NCBI GenBank assembly: GCA_015060395.1
Contig: SUYP01000005.1
Coordinates: 1-64,000 of the forward strand
Reading direction: 5' to 3'
Length of the DNA: 64,000 nt
From: Bacteroidales bacterium
Lineage (GTDB): Bacteria; Bacteroidota; Bacteroidia; Bacteroidales; UBA932
Shown here one piece after another: positions 17,713 to 26,373 of the stretch (the stretch's first letter is position 1; every line of letters begins with the position of its first letter). Below the pieces are notes generated by a model that saw only the letters and a program-made list of their open reading frames with translations, searched no databases and was not told where the DNA came from. Made by a program: the position numbers and the translations under genes.

Positions 17713-19242
17713 ATGCAGCAGGAAAACTCTCATAGAAGCAGGAGAATCGCCAGGAACACCCTGATGTTGTACTTCAGGATGATTTTCCTTCTGATTGTAG
17801 GTTTCTATACCTCGAGGGTCGTTCTTGATGCCCTGGGAGAAAACGACTACGGAATCTATAGTGTTGTCGGTGGCGTTGTCGCTATGTTCACGATGATATC
17901 AGGTGCATTGAATTCCGCCATATCACGATTCATCACTTTCGAAATGGGCAAAGGTGCGGATGCCTGCCTGAACAAGGTGTATTCGACCTCCGTGACCATC
18001 CAGCTAATCCTTTCCGTGATTGTCCTGCTGATCATCGAGCCGGCAGGAATATGGTTCATCAGAAATGAGATGACCATCGAGCCGGACAGAATACCGGCGG
18101 CCATAATCGTGCTGCAGTTTTCACTGATTTCATTTGTCGTCAACCTTATGAGCGTGCCGCAGATGGCTTCTATCACTGCGCACGAAAAGATGTCGGCATA
18201 CGCATATATCGGCATTCTCGACGGCCTTCTGAGACTTGGTGTCGCGCTGCTGATCGTACATTCTCCTATAGACAGGCTTGTGTGGTATTCGGCTCTGATG
18301 ACGGTTTCTGTTGCTGTCGTCCGTATGGCATACGGGCTGTACTGCCGGAAAAACTTCCCGGAATGCCGTTACCGTCCGGTGTTTGACAGAGGCCTTATAA
18401 AGGAGATGTTTTCCTTCGCGGGATGGAATTTCATAGGCGTGACATCAGGAGTACTGAGGGACCAGGGAGGAAATATTCTTGTGAATCTTTTCTTTGGCAC
18501 AGCAATGAATGCCGCGCGCGGGGTGGCTGTACAGCTGAACAGCGCAGTGCAGGGATTTGTCACTAACTTTATGACTGCTGTCAATCCTCAGATAACCAAG
18601 TCATACGCATCCGGAGAAAGAGGATATATGCTTTCTCTCGTAAGGAGGTCATCCAAGATGTCATTCTTCCTTCTTTTCATCATCGCCCTGCCTCTTCTTT
18701 TCAATACCGAATATCTCCTGCAGATATGGCTTAAGGATGTTCCTGAACATTCCGCGGCTTTCGTTCGGCTGTTTCTTGTGTTTGCACTCAGCGAGTCACT
18801 GTCCAATTCTCTTATAACTGCACAGCTGGCTACAGGAAATATCCGCAATTACCAGATAATCGTAGGCGGCCTGCAGCTGATGAACCTTCCGGTGTCTTAC
18901 ATTTTCCTGAAGGCGGGAGCTCCTGCGCAGGCGACAGTTGCCGTGTCTATCGTCATATCCCAGATATGCCTTGTCGCACGTCTTCTTCTGTTGAAAAAGA
19001 TGATAGGACTTTCTCCGGGAGAATTCTTGACGAAAGTATATCTGAGGGTGCTGGCTGTCGCTATGGTCGCTGTGGTGGTCCCTCTGCTTGTCAGCGGGTG
19101 GCTGCCGGATACATTTGCCGGCTTCTGCGTCAGCGTGGCTCTATGCGTGATTTCTGCCGCATTGTCGATTCTTTTCATCGGATGTGCTGCAGAAGAAAGA
19201 AGAATGATTATGTCGATGATTTTTGCCAGGAAAGGGGAATGA
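17713..19242 (+). CDS. polysaccharide flippase (Wzx / MATE-like)
   Basis: The product has 509 residues and about 12-14 spans. The start at 17713 gives the usual short basic N-terminus (Arg-Arg-Ile-Ala-Arg-Asn-Thr) before span 1; the longer frame begins upstream of the promoter. The segment Leu-Gly-x-x-Asp-Tyr-Gly-Ile-Tyr after span 1 is typical of the oligosaccharide flippase family. It should move lipid-linked sugar units across the inner membrane. Its last codons overlap the next gene by ATGA, first of five tightly linked genes. Confidence 0.82.
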   Translation: MQQENSHRSRRIARNTLMLYFRMIFLLIVGFYTSRVVLDALGENDYGIYSVVGGVVAMFTMISGALNSAISRFITFEMGKGADACLNKVYSTSVTIQLILSVIVLLIIEPAGIWFIRNEMTIEPDRIPAAIIVLQFSLISFVVNLMSVPQMASITAHEKMSAYAYIGILDGLLRLGVALLIVHSPIDRLVWYSALMTVSVAVVRMAYGLYCRKNFPECRYRPVFDRGLIKEMFSFAGWNFIGVTSGVLRDQGGNILVNLFFGTAMNAARGVAVQLNSAVQGFVTNFMTAVNPQITKSYASGERGYMLSLVRRSSKMSFFLLFIIALPLLFNTEYLLQIWLKDVPEHSAAFVRLFLVFALSESLSNSLITAQLATGNIRNYQIIVGGLQLMNLPVSYIFLKAGAPAQATVAVSIVISQICLVARLLLLKKMIGLSPGEFLTKVYLRVLAVAMVAVVVPLLVSGWLPDTFAGFCVSVALCVISAALSILFIGCAAEERRMIMSMIFARKGE

Positions 19243-20390
19243 TAAGGATTACAGATAAATCAAAGTGCTGCGGCTGTACGGCTTGTATGAATATATGTCC
19301 CGTTCAGTGCATCGTTATGCGTCGGGACAGGGAGGGATTTGATTATCCTGTGGCAAACCCTGACAGATGCATTTCCTGCGGCAGATGCGAAGATGTTTGC
19401 CCGATGTCGAATGAGCTTGCCGCGGTTCCGCCTTCTGAGGTCCTGGCAGCCAGAAATGCAGATTATATGAAAGGAAGCTCCTCAGGGGGAGTGTTTCCTG
19501 CTCTGGCCCGGAATGTCGTTGATGATGGAGGTGTTGTTTATGGAGCAGTAATGAATCCTGACCTCGTCGTCTCGCATTCGGATGCAGAGGATATGGATGG
19601 GATAGAGAGGATGAGGGGATCGAAGTATGTCCAGAGTGAACTGTATGCTTCTTTTGAAGATGTGAAGGCTCTTCTTGAAGAGGGAAGGAGGGTTATGTTT
19701 ACCGGGACTCCGTGCCAGATTGCCGGACTGAAGTCATATCTGGGTAAGGATCATCCGCAGCTTCTGACCGTAGATTTCGCCTGTCACGGAGTTCCGAGTC
19801 CGGGGCTATGGGAGAAATATGTGAAGTCGCTGTGCCTGAAGTACGGGTCCGGGATCGAAGAAGTCCGTTTCAGAGGAAAGGACAGAAGCTGGAGGCAATA
19901 TGATCTTGTCATTAATGCAGGTGACAGAGAAATCGTGGTCCCGCATCAGAAGGATCCATATATGCTTCTTTTCCTGCAGGATATGACGCTCCGGCCGTCC
20001 TGTTATAAGTGCGGTTTCCGTTCCGGCTCCAGCGGAAGTGACCTCAGGCTTGCAGACTTGTGGAATGTCGCGGAGGCTGCTCCCGAACTTGATGATGACA
20101 AGGGCGTTTCTCTGGTCCTGGCATATACCGGCAAAGGCAGGGAGGCTCTTTATGCAGCCCCGTTGGATATGCGGAAGATTGCTCCGGAAACTGCCTTTAA
20201 AAGGAATGCAGGATTTGCTGAGGTGACGGATATGCCGGAAAAAAGGACTGAATTCTTCAAAGGATATCATTCTGCTGATGATCTGATAAGATTTATGGAC
20301 AGCTTTGTGGTAAGGAAACCGGTGTTTTCGTCATTCTGCAGACGCCTGCATATCGCACTGTCGAAACTTAAAGGGAGGTTGATCAGATGA
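19239..20390 (+). CDS. FrhB-like iron-sulfur protein of a polysaccharide locus
   Basis: The product has 383 residues from ATG 19239. Two 4Fe-4S ferredoxin motifs lie at Cys10/13/16/20 and Cys44/47/50/54, followed by the coenzyme F420 hydrogenase/dehydrogenase beta-subunit N and C domains (Gly-Ser-Lys-Tyr-Val-Gln, Thr-Gly-Thr-Pro-Cys-Gln-Ile-Ala-Gly-Leu, Cys-His-Gly-Val-Pro-Ser-Pro). The family name is historical; members often sit in exopolysaccharide clusters beside pyruvyltransferases, as here. A flavin-linked redox step on a sugar or lipid carrier is possible but not shown. It overlaps both neighbours by ATGA. Confidence 0.82.
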   Translation: MIRITDKSKCCGCTACMNICPVQCIVMRRDREGFDYPVANPDRCISCGRCEDVCPMSNELAAVPPSEVLAARNADYMKGSSSGGVFPALARNVVDDGGVVYGAVMNPDLVVSHSDAEDMDGIERMRGSKYVQSELYASFEDVKALLEEGRRVMFTGTPCQIAGLKSYLGKDHPQLLTVDFACHGVPSPGLWEKYVKSLCLKYGSGIEEVRFRGKDRSWRQYDLVINAGDREIVVPHQKDPYMLLFLQDMTLRPSCYKCGFRSGSSGSDLRLADLWNVAEAAPELDDDKGVSLVLAYTGKGREALYAAPLDMRKIAPETAFKRNAGFAEVTDMPEKRTEFFKGYHSADDLIRFMDSFVVRKPVFSSFCRRLHIALSKLKGRLIR

Positions 20391-21523
20391 GGGTAGCTGT
20401 GATTACATTGCCGCTGCATACCAATTATGGCGGTATCCTTCAGGCATACGCCTTGAAAAAAAGTATCGAGTCCTTGGGACATACTGCGGATATCATAGAC
20501 CGCAGATGCAAGATGGTGCTTCCACCGTCCTGGAAGATGCCTCTTATATATCTCAAGAGGATGGTGCTGAATTTAAAGCCAGGAGGTAAAGGACCGGAGA
20601 TATTCCGTGAGAAACGTATTCTCAGGGAATTCCCGTACGTCTCTTCGGAACTGGCTCCCTTTGTGGCTTGTGAAATAGCACCCCGTACTGTCGATGATTA
20701 TCATTCCGATATAGGATTGGGGGAGTATGATGCATTTGTGGCAGGAAGTGACCAGATATGGAGGCCTAAGTATTTCGGAAACATTGAAGATGCTTTTCTC
20801 GCATTCACATCCGGATGGAATGTGAAAAGAATAGCCTACGCTGCTTCCTTCGGAACCGATCAGCTGGAATATTCATATACTCAGCTGGAGGAGTGTTCTG
20901 CCTTGCTGAAGAATTTTGATGCAGTTTCCGTAAGGGAAGCCAGCGCGGTCACGATCTGTGATGAATGGTTTGACCGCGAGGATGCTCTTCACGTCCTTGA
21001 TCCTGTTATGCTGCTCCCTCCAGAACATTACAGAACTATTGCAGGACAGTCGTCATCCCGCCCTTGCCGTGGTAAGGTCCTTTCATATATTCTTGATCCT
21101 GACCACTCAAAACTTTCCGTCTTGGGAAGGCTTACAGGCTGGCTTGGCATAGATAGTTATGATGCCTGCATTCCGGACCGGAACCGTGATATCCCTCTTA
21201 AGGACCGGGTGGTGCCGTCTATGCCTCAATGGCTCTCCTGCTTCGCAGATGCAGAATTCGTCGTTACCGACTCTTTCCACGGCTGTGTTCTCGCAATCCT
21301 GTTGCACAAGCCGTTCATCGCATTGGGCAATGTGTCCAGAGGTATGTCCAGAATCCAGTCTCTCCTTGAATCATTCGGTCTTGAGGACAGGATTGTACAG
21401 GGTATAGATCCTGATGATGACGGTGAATATTTCCTTTCCGGCATCGACTGGACTGAAGCAGATGCAAGACTGGAAGCTATGAGGGAAAAGTCAATAGGTT
21501 TTCTACGTGCAGCATTGAAATGA
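20387..21523 (+). CDS. polysaccharide pyruvyl transferase family protein
   Basis: The product has 378 residues. Family features are the N-terminal Asn-Tyr-Gly-Gly-Ile-Leu-Gln-Ala-Tyr-Ala-Leu, Ala-Gly-Ser-Asp-Gln-Ile-Trp near residue 120, and Thr-Asp-Ser-Phe-His-Gly near residue 290. It transfers pyruvate from phosphoenolpyruvate as a ketal onto a sugar, giving an acidic polymer. Relatives often occur next to FrhB-like proteins, as here. It overlaps the previous gene by ATGA and lies seven bases from the next. Confidence 0.85.
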   Translation: MRVAVITLPLHTNYGGILQAYALKKSIESLGHTADIIDRRCKMVLPPSWKMPLIYLKRMVLNLKPGGKGPEIFREKRILREFPYVSSELAPFVACEIAPRTVDDYHSDIGLGEYDAFVAGSDQIWRPKYFGNIEDAFLAFTSGWNVKRIAYAASFGTDQLEYSYTQLEECSALLKNFDAVSVREASAVTICDEWFDREDALHVLDPVMLLPPEHYRTIAGQSSSRPCRGKVLSYILDPDHSKLSVLGRLTGWLGIDSYDACIPDRNRDIPLKDRVVPSMPQWLSCFADAEFVVTDSFHGCVLAILLHKPFIALGNVSRGMSRIQSLLESFGLEDRIVQGIDPDDDGEYFLSGIDWTEADARLEAMREKSIGFLRAALK

Positions 21524-21530
21524 TGTAGTT

Positions 21531-22556
21531 ATGGATAAAGTGAAGATAAGCATAGTCATACCCGTCTATAATGCGGAAAATTTTCTGGACAGCTGCCTCT
21601 CAAGCATTCTGGTTCAGAAAATGACTTCATACGAAGTGATCCTGGTCGATGACGGAAGTACGGATTCGTCTCCTCTGATCTGCGACCGTTATTCTGCGAC
21701 CGATTCGCGTTTCAGAACAATACACAAGAAAAACGGGGGAGTCAGTTCGGCAAGAAATGCCGGTATGGCGCTGGCTCAGGGGGAATACGTGATGTTTGTG
21801 GATTCGGATGACAGGATTTCACCTGATGCCCTGACTGTGATGTCAGATGCTGCCAGACAGGATCCTGATTTTGTCCTGGGAGGTTTTGACATTTATCAGG
21901 ATGATATCCTGTATGGACCGGTACTGCCTTCTGTATCAGGATATTTCACGGCTCTGCCCTCTTTCTATGAGGGAACTCTCCTTGACTTCGGAGAACTTTA
22001 CAGAGGCCCTTGGGCGAAACTATACAGAAGATCTCTGATCAAGAAGAATGGCCTTGTCTTTGACGAAAGTCTTTCATACGCGGAGGACAAGCTGTTTGTA
22101 TATAAGTTCCTTGATTATGTCCGGTCAGCTGCATCTGCAGGGACTGCGGTGTATGAATATTACAGGAGGCCCGGCACTCTCAGCGGGGGAAAGACCACGA
22201 CACGAAGGCTTACCCAGCTCCTTGACGTAGTTCCTTTATGCGCTGAAGCCCTGCTCCGGATTATACAGAAATATCCCGACTGCACTTCGTTGCAGAAGAT
22301 GTATCATAACGACATTGTCTGCTGCGACCTTATGAGGATCCTTCGCTCTTTTCTCAAGATAAGGACCGAGAGGCTCTCGGCCGGTGTTCTTGCTGAAATA
22401 TATGCATTGCTGGACAAGGATGTGAGGTTACGTATCTTTGAACGGCAGGTCCCGGGACAGATCGTCAATACGATTCTATACAAGATCGGAAATCCGCGTC
22501 TGAATTACCATTTATACAGGTCAGTATCATTTATATTGTCTCCGTTCTATGCTTAG
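21531..22556 (+). CDS. glycosyltransferase family 2
   Basis: The product has 341 residues. It has a GT-A fold: Ile-Val-Ile-Pro-Val-Tyr-Asn at the N-terminus, Val-Asp-Asp-Gly-Ser-Thr-Asp near 40, Lys-Asn-Gly-Gly-Val-Ser-x-Ala-Arg-Asn, and the metal-binding Asp-Ser-Asp-Asp near 93. It should add one sugar from a nucleotide donor to the growing repeat unit on the cytoplasmic side. The sugar is unknown. Its 3' end overlaps the next gene by eight bases. Confidence 0.88.
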   Translation: MDKVKISIVIPVYNAENFLDSCLSSILVQKMTSYEVILVDDGSTDSSPLICDRYSATDSRFRTIHKKNGGVSSARNAGMALAQGEYVMFVDSDDRISPDALTVMSDAARQDPDFVLGGFDIYQDDILYGPVLPSVSGYFTALPSFYEGTLLDFGELYRGPWAKLYRRSLIKKNGLVFDESLSYAEDKLFVYKFLDYVRSAASAGTAVYEYYRRPGTLSGGKTTTRRLTQLLDVVPLCAEALLRIIQKYPDCTSLQKMYHNDIVCCDLMRILRSFLKIRTERLSAGVLAEIYALLDKDVRLRIFERQVPGQIVNTILYKIGNPRLNYHLYRSVSFILSPFYA

Positions 22557-23727
22557 ACTGGCTGTAATATTCGAAAGCAGTCCCTTTGATCGCAAAGGAC
22601 TTTTCAATGCGGTACACAACCGTATAAGACATCTTCTGGCTACCGGAGAATGCGAGGTCGATGCCTTCTGCATCCACAGCCGTGACAATGCCTTTACACG
22701 ACGTGTGCGCCATACTCCGGATGTCCCGGTAGTGGAAAAGGTGGATTTTGACGGGGTGACCTACCGGATGCTTTGGTATCGTTTCTCTATCACTGACCAT
22801 ATTATGGTGAACAAACTGCATAGAAGACCTTTCTTCTTCTCGCGCTTTATGGAACGTAACATACACCTTCTGGAGGGATATGACTGTATCCTTGCACATT
22901 CATTTGCAGGGGCTGTGTTTGCGTCTGAGGCTGCTGACAGATACGGAATTCCGTTCTTAGTTACCTGGCACGGCTCTGATACTCATACCCATCCTTGGCG
23001 TAATCCCTTGATTCTCAAAGATACACGTGCGCTGATGCAGGAGGCCCGCTGCAATTTTTATGTCAGCAAGGCTCTTCTTGGTGCTTCTGAAAAGATTCTC
23101 TCCGGAGTAAGGAAGGAAGTGCTGTATAACGGAGTTTCTGATGCATTCGAACGGTATCCGGATGATAAGAGAGAACAGCTTAGGAAACGATATGCAGTGG
23201 CTCCCGATGAGAAGGTGGTGGCATTCGCAGGAAGTATGAGTGCCGTCAAGAATGTTGGTGTCCTTCAGCCTGTTTTCCACGCTATCCGTGCTGGTTATCA
23301 GGGAAAACTCAAGTTCTGGATGATAGGGGATGGCAAGCTTCGCTCCGGAGTTGAGAAGATGATGAATGCTGATGAGAGCATTGATGTCCGTTTCTGGGGA
23401 AATATTCCGTCGGGCGATATGCCTGCAATGCTCAACTGTGTTGATCTCCTCCTGCTGCCGAGTCTGAATGAAGGCCTGGGAATGATATGTGCTGAAGCCG
23501 TCAGATGCGGAGCCGGTGTGATAGGTTCTGATGTGGGAGGAATACCGGAGGTCATAGGCAAGGATAATGTGGTAGCTCTTGGCGATGGCTTTGCCGGGAG
23601 AATGGCCTCAAAATCTATAGCTATGCTTCAGACTCCGGCCGTTCAGGTCCTTCCGTCTGAACTGGACTGGAGTTCGACGGCTGCAAAAGAATTGTCTGCC
23701 ATCAGGTCAGTGCTGGATTCTGAATGA
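22549..23727 (+). CDS. glycosyltransferase family 4
   Basis: The product has 392 residues of GT-B type. The N-terminal Rossmann half includes Ala-His-Ser-Phe-Ala-Gly; the C-terminal half has Phe-Ala-Gly-Ser-Met, Ile-Gly-Asp-Gly, Leu-Leu-Pro-Ser-Leu-Asn-Glu-Gly-Leu-Gly-Met and Cys-Glu-Ala-type donor-site residues (Ala-Glu-Ala-Val). It is last in the polysaccharide operon. Its final 21 bases overlap the end of the convergent pseudouridine synthase gene. Confidence 0.85.
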   Translation: MLRLAVIFESSPFDRKGLFNAVHNRIRHLLATGECEVDAFCIHSRDNAFTRRVRHTPDVPVVEKVDFDGVTYRMLWYRFSITDHIMVNKLHRRPFFFSRFMERNIHLLEGYDCILAHSFAGAVFASEAADRYGIPFLVTWHGSDTHTHPWRNPLILKDTRALMQEARCNFYVSKALLGASEKILSGVRKEVLYNGVSDAFERYPDDKREQLRKRYAVAPDEKVVAFAGSMSAVKNVGVLQPVFHAIRAGYQGKLKFWMIGDGKLRSGVEKMMNADESIDVRFWGNIPSGDMPAMLNCVDLLLLPSLNEGLGMICAEAVRCGAGVIGSDVGGIPEVIGKDNVVALGDGFAGRMASKSIAMLQTPAVQVLPSELDWSSTAAKELSAIRSVLDSE

Positions 23728-24408
23728 TTTCGGCAGTCTCGATGTGAACCTCATTGTCTTTCCTGTCCAAGGGTGTATGAATGCCAGTTTTCTGGCGTGA
23801 AGTGCAAGCCGGCCGATAGGATTTGTAGCAGCGCCATATTTACGGTCTCCGGCCACAGGATGGCCGATCCATTGTGAATGGACACGGATCTGATTCTTTC
23901 TTCCTGTCTCCAGTTCGAAATCCACAAGTGTATATGTCTGTCCGTCCAGATCGATGTGCCTTACAGTATGGCAATGAGTAGCAGCGAATTGCCAGTCTTT
24001 GCGCGGCGGCCTGTCCGGACTGTCCTGAGGGGCTAAACCGTAGCAATGAACTTTCATCGATTTCCTGTTTTCATACAGCCACGTCTCTATCCATCCGTCC
24101 TCATCTTCAATCCTTCCTTCAAGAAGTGCTGTGTATCCTCGTTCTTTTACGGCTTCATCCCAATTTTCCTGCAAAGCGGTCTTGGTTTCCTGATCTTTTG
24201 CAAATACGAGCAGTCCTGATGTGTCACGGTCGAGTCTGTGTACAATGAATATCTTTCCTGCATAATCATATACTCGGGAATATGCTGTGTCTTCTCCGTC
24301 CTTTCCCGTTGACATAGATAGAAGTCCGCTTGGCTTGTTGACTACTATCAGCCACTGGTCTTCGAATATCACCTCAAGGTCATCTCTGTATTTGCGTTCT
24401 TTTCTCAT
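23707..24408 (-). CDS. RluA-family pseudouridine synthase
   Basis: The product has 233 residues and isomerises uridine to pseudouridine in rRNA or tRNA. The catalytic motif is His-Arg-Leu-Asp60-Arg-Asp-Thr-Ser-Gly; Asn-Lys-Pro-Ser-Gly-Leu and Thr-Gly-Arg-Lys-Asn-Gln-Ile-Arg-Val-His are also intact. No N-terminal S4 domain is present, so it is the short TruC/RluA-like type. The exact target base cannot be told. A minus-strand TAGCTTTG box lies at 24428-24435. Confidence 0.88.
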   Translation of the reverse strand: MRKERKYRDDLEVIFEDQWLIVVNKPSGLLSMSTGKDGEDTAYSRVYDYAGKIFIVHRLDRDTSGLLVFAKDQETKTALQENWDEAVKERGYTALLEGRIEDEDGWIETWLYENRKSMKVHCYGLAPQDSPDRPPRKDWQFAATHCHTVRHIDLDGQTYTLVDFELETGRKNQIRVHSQWIGHPVAGDRKYGAATNPIGRLALHARKLAFIHPWTGKTMRFTSRLPKSFRIQH

Positions 24409-24449
24409 TTTGCAGTCTTTGAAAGTGCAAAGCTAAGAATAAATTTGAC

Positions 24450-24457
24450 TATATTTG
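24450..24457 (+). promoter_or_regulatory. -7 box immediately before the HsdR-N gene
   Basis: TATATTTG ends six bases before the ATG at 24464, so the transcript would have almost no leader. Confidence 0.55.
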
Positions 24458-24463
24458 CAGATT

Positions 24464-24877
24464 ATGGACGTCAGGAAGACTATATGGGATCCGTTGAGGA
24501 AGAAGGAGGTCGCACTTACTCCCGAAGAGAGGGTGAGGCAATGGTGTATCGGTGTCCTTGCCGGACAGATGCAGGTTCCGATGCATCTTATGATGAGCGA
24601 GGCCGGATTCAAGCTTGGCGGAAAGCAGTTCAGGGCTGATATCATAGTCTATGACCGTAATGTTCAGCCTCTGATGGTCGTGGAATGCAAGAGACCGGAA
24701 GTGGAACTTACGCAGGATGTGCTTGACCAGGCCATACGTTACAATATGGTTCTTGACGTAAGATATATGATCATAACTAACGGGACCCGGACATTCATCT
24801 GCAGAAGGCAGGGTGAAGGCTTCACATTTATGGATACAGTCCCTACATATAATGAAATGGTATGTCAGCAACAATAA
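24464..24877 (+). CDS. orphan HsdR N-terminal (nuclease-like) domain protein
   Basis: The product has 137 residues and is a stand-alone copy of the type I restriction enzyme R-subunit N-terminal domain. The PD-(D/E)xK-like core is visible: Gln-Phe-Arg-Ala-Asp-Ile-Ile-Val-Tyr, then Met-Val-Val-Glu-Cys-Lys, then a Gln-rich helix (Asp-Gln-Ala-Ile-Arg-Tyr). No helicase, methylase or specificity gene is nearby. Short copies like this are common in Bacteroidota near housekeeping genes. It overlaps the CCA-transferase gene by 16 bases. The function is unknown; a nuclease role is likely from the residues. Confidence 0.8.
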   Translation: MDVRKTIWDPLRKKEVALTPEERVRQWCIGVLAGQMQVPMHLMMSEAGFKLGGKQFRADIIVYDRNVQPLMVVECKRPEVELTQDVLDQAIRYNMVLDVRYMIITNGTRTFICRRQGEGFTFMDTVPTYNEMVCQQQ

Positions 24878-26373
24878 CACAGGGTTTTCTCGATCATAAG
24901 ATATTTTCGATAGTTTCCGAAACGGCTGCCGAAAAAGGTATCCGTGCATTTGTAATAGGAGGCTATGTCAGGGACTGTTTTCTTGGCAGGCCGAGCAAGG
25001 ACATCGACATAGTGGTCGAAGGAAGTGGAATAGAACTGGCAGAGGCTGTCGGGGAGAAGGTGCATAGCAATGTTTCCGTCTTCAAGAATTTCGGTACTGC
25101 TATGCTCAGATACCGGGGTATTGAAGTCGAATTCGTAGGGGCCCGAAAGGAGTCTTACAGGCGTGATTCACGCAAGCCTATCGTAGAAGACGGTACGTTG
25201 GAAGATGATCAGCTCAGGAGAGACTTCACCATCAATGCAATGGCTTTCAGCCTTCAGAAGGAGGATTTCGGAGCGCTGGTTGACCCGTTCGGCGGAATAC
25301 GTGATCTTGCTGCAGGAATAATCCGTACTCCTCTCGATCCGGACACGACCTACAGCGATGATCCTCTCAGAATGGTCAGAGCCATAAGGTTCGCAACCAA
25401 GCTTTCTACAGATGAACAGAAGTTTACGATAGTTCCTGAGTCTCTGGAATCCATCAGACGCAATCGTCAGCGTATGGAAATACTATCCAAGGAGAGGATC
25501 GTGGAGGAGCTCAACAAGATCCTTGTCACTCCGAAGCCTTCGATCGGCTTCCGTCTTCTTGACGAGACAGGACTTCTGGACTATGTGCTTCCTAAGCTGT
25601 CAAAACTGAAAGGAGTGGAAACGGTTGAAGGAAAGGGACATAAGGAGAATTTCTCCCATACCCTCGAAGTCCTGGACAATGTTGCGGCTCTTGAGATCGA
25701 GGCTATTGCAGCTGGGCGTCTTAGGGATTTTGTGTTTGAAGATGGGGTAGAGGTGGAGAAGGTGCGTACGGAGCCTAACGTGTGGCTTCGTTGGGCTGCT
25801 CTCCTTCACGACATAGCCAAGCCGGCGACAAAGAGATATGACCCGTCGCTGGGGTGGACCTTCCACGGTCACGAAGTGGTGGGAGCGAGGTGGATCCCTA
25901 AGATATTCCAGGGACTGAAGATGCCTCTGAACGAGAAGATGAAGTATGTCCAGAAGCTTGTCAACCTTCATCTGAGGCCGATAGCCCTTGTTACAGAGGA
26001 GGTTACAGATTCGGCTGTGCGCAGGCTGCTTTTTGATGCCGGGAATGATATTGATGACCTGATGCTGCTCTGCAATGCCGACATCACTTCAAAGAATCCA
26101 CGCAAGGTCGCCCGTCTGCACAGTAACTTCGAACTCGTCAAGACCAAGCTTGTGGAAGTCGAGGCAAAGGATGCCATCCGCAATTTCAAGAATCCTATTA
26201 CCGGAGACTACGTTATGGACCTCTTCGGCATCGAGCCTTGCAATACCATAGGACTCCTCAAGGAGTATGTAAAGAATGCGATTCTTGATGGAGAAATAGA
26301 GAATTCTTTCGAAGCGGCTGATGCACTGATGCGTAAGAAGGCTGCCGAATTGGGAATGTTTCCGATAAAATGA
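24862..26373 (+). CDS. cca: CCA tRNA nucleotidyltransferase with HD domain
   Basis: The product has 503 residues. The N-terminal class II polymerase head has Gly-Gly-Tyr-Val-Arg-Asp (33-38) and the metal pair Asp47-Ile-Asp49, then Arg-Arg-Asp-Phe-Thr-Ile-Asn-Ala-Met-Ala. After the RNA-binding helices comes an HD phosphohydrolase domain (Leu-Leu-His-Asp-Ile-Ala-Lys-Pro, near residue 315). It adds or repairs the CCA end of tRNAs; a poly(A) polymerase activity is the usual alternative for this family. It is coupled to genes on both sides. Confidence 0.88.
   Translation: MSATITQGFLDHKIFSIVSETAAEKGIRAFVIGGYVRDCFLGRPSKDIDIVVEGSGIELAEAVGEKVHSNVSVFKNFGTAMLRYRGIEVEFVGARKESYRRDSRKPIVEDGTLEDDQLRRDFTINAMAFSLQKEDFGALVDPFGGIRDLAAGIIRTPLDPDTTYSDDPLRMVRAIRFATKLSTDEQKFTIVPESLESIRRNRQRMEILSKERIVEELNKILVTPKPSIGFRLLDETGLLDYVLPKLSKLKGVETVEGKGHKENFSHTLEVLDNVAALEIEAIAAGRLRDFVFEDGVEVEKVRTEPNVWLRWAALLHDIAKPATKRYDPSLGWTFHGHEVVGARWIPKIFQGLKMPLNEKMKYVQKLVNLHLRPIALVTEEVTDSAVRRLLFDAGNDIDDLMLLCNADITSKNPRKVARLHSNFELVKTKLVEVEAKDAIRNFKNPITGDYVMDLFGIEPCNTIGLLKEYVKNAILDGEIENSFEAADALMRKKAAELGMFPIK

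Noticed and set aside
19239..20390. Evidence for coenzyme F420 metabolism
   Set aside because: The FrhB name is historical; no F420 biosynthesis genes are present and the context is polysaccharide synthesis.
24464..24877. Type I restriction-modification system
   Set aside because: Only the N-terminal HsdR domain is present; no helicase part, HsdM or HsdS gene is found.
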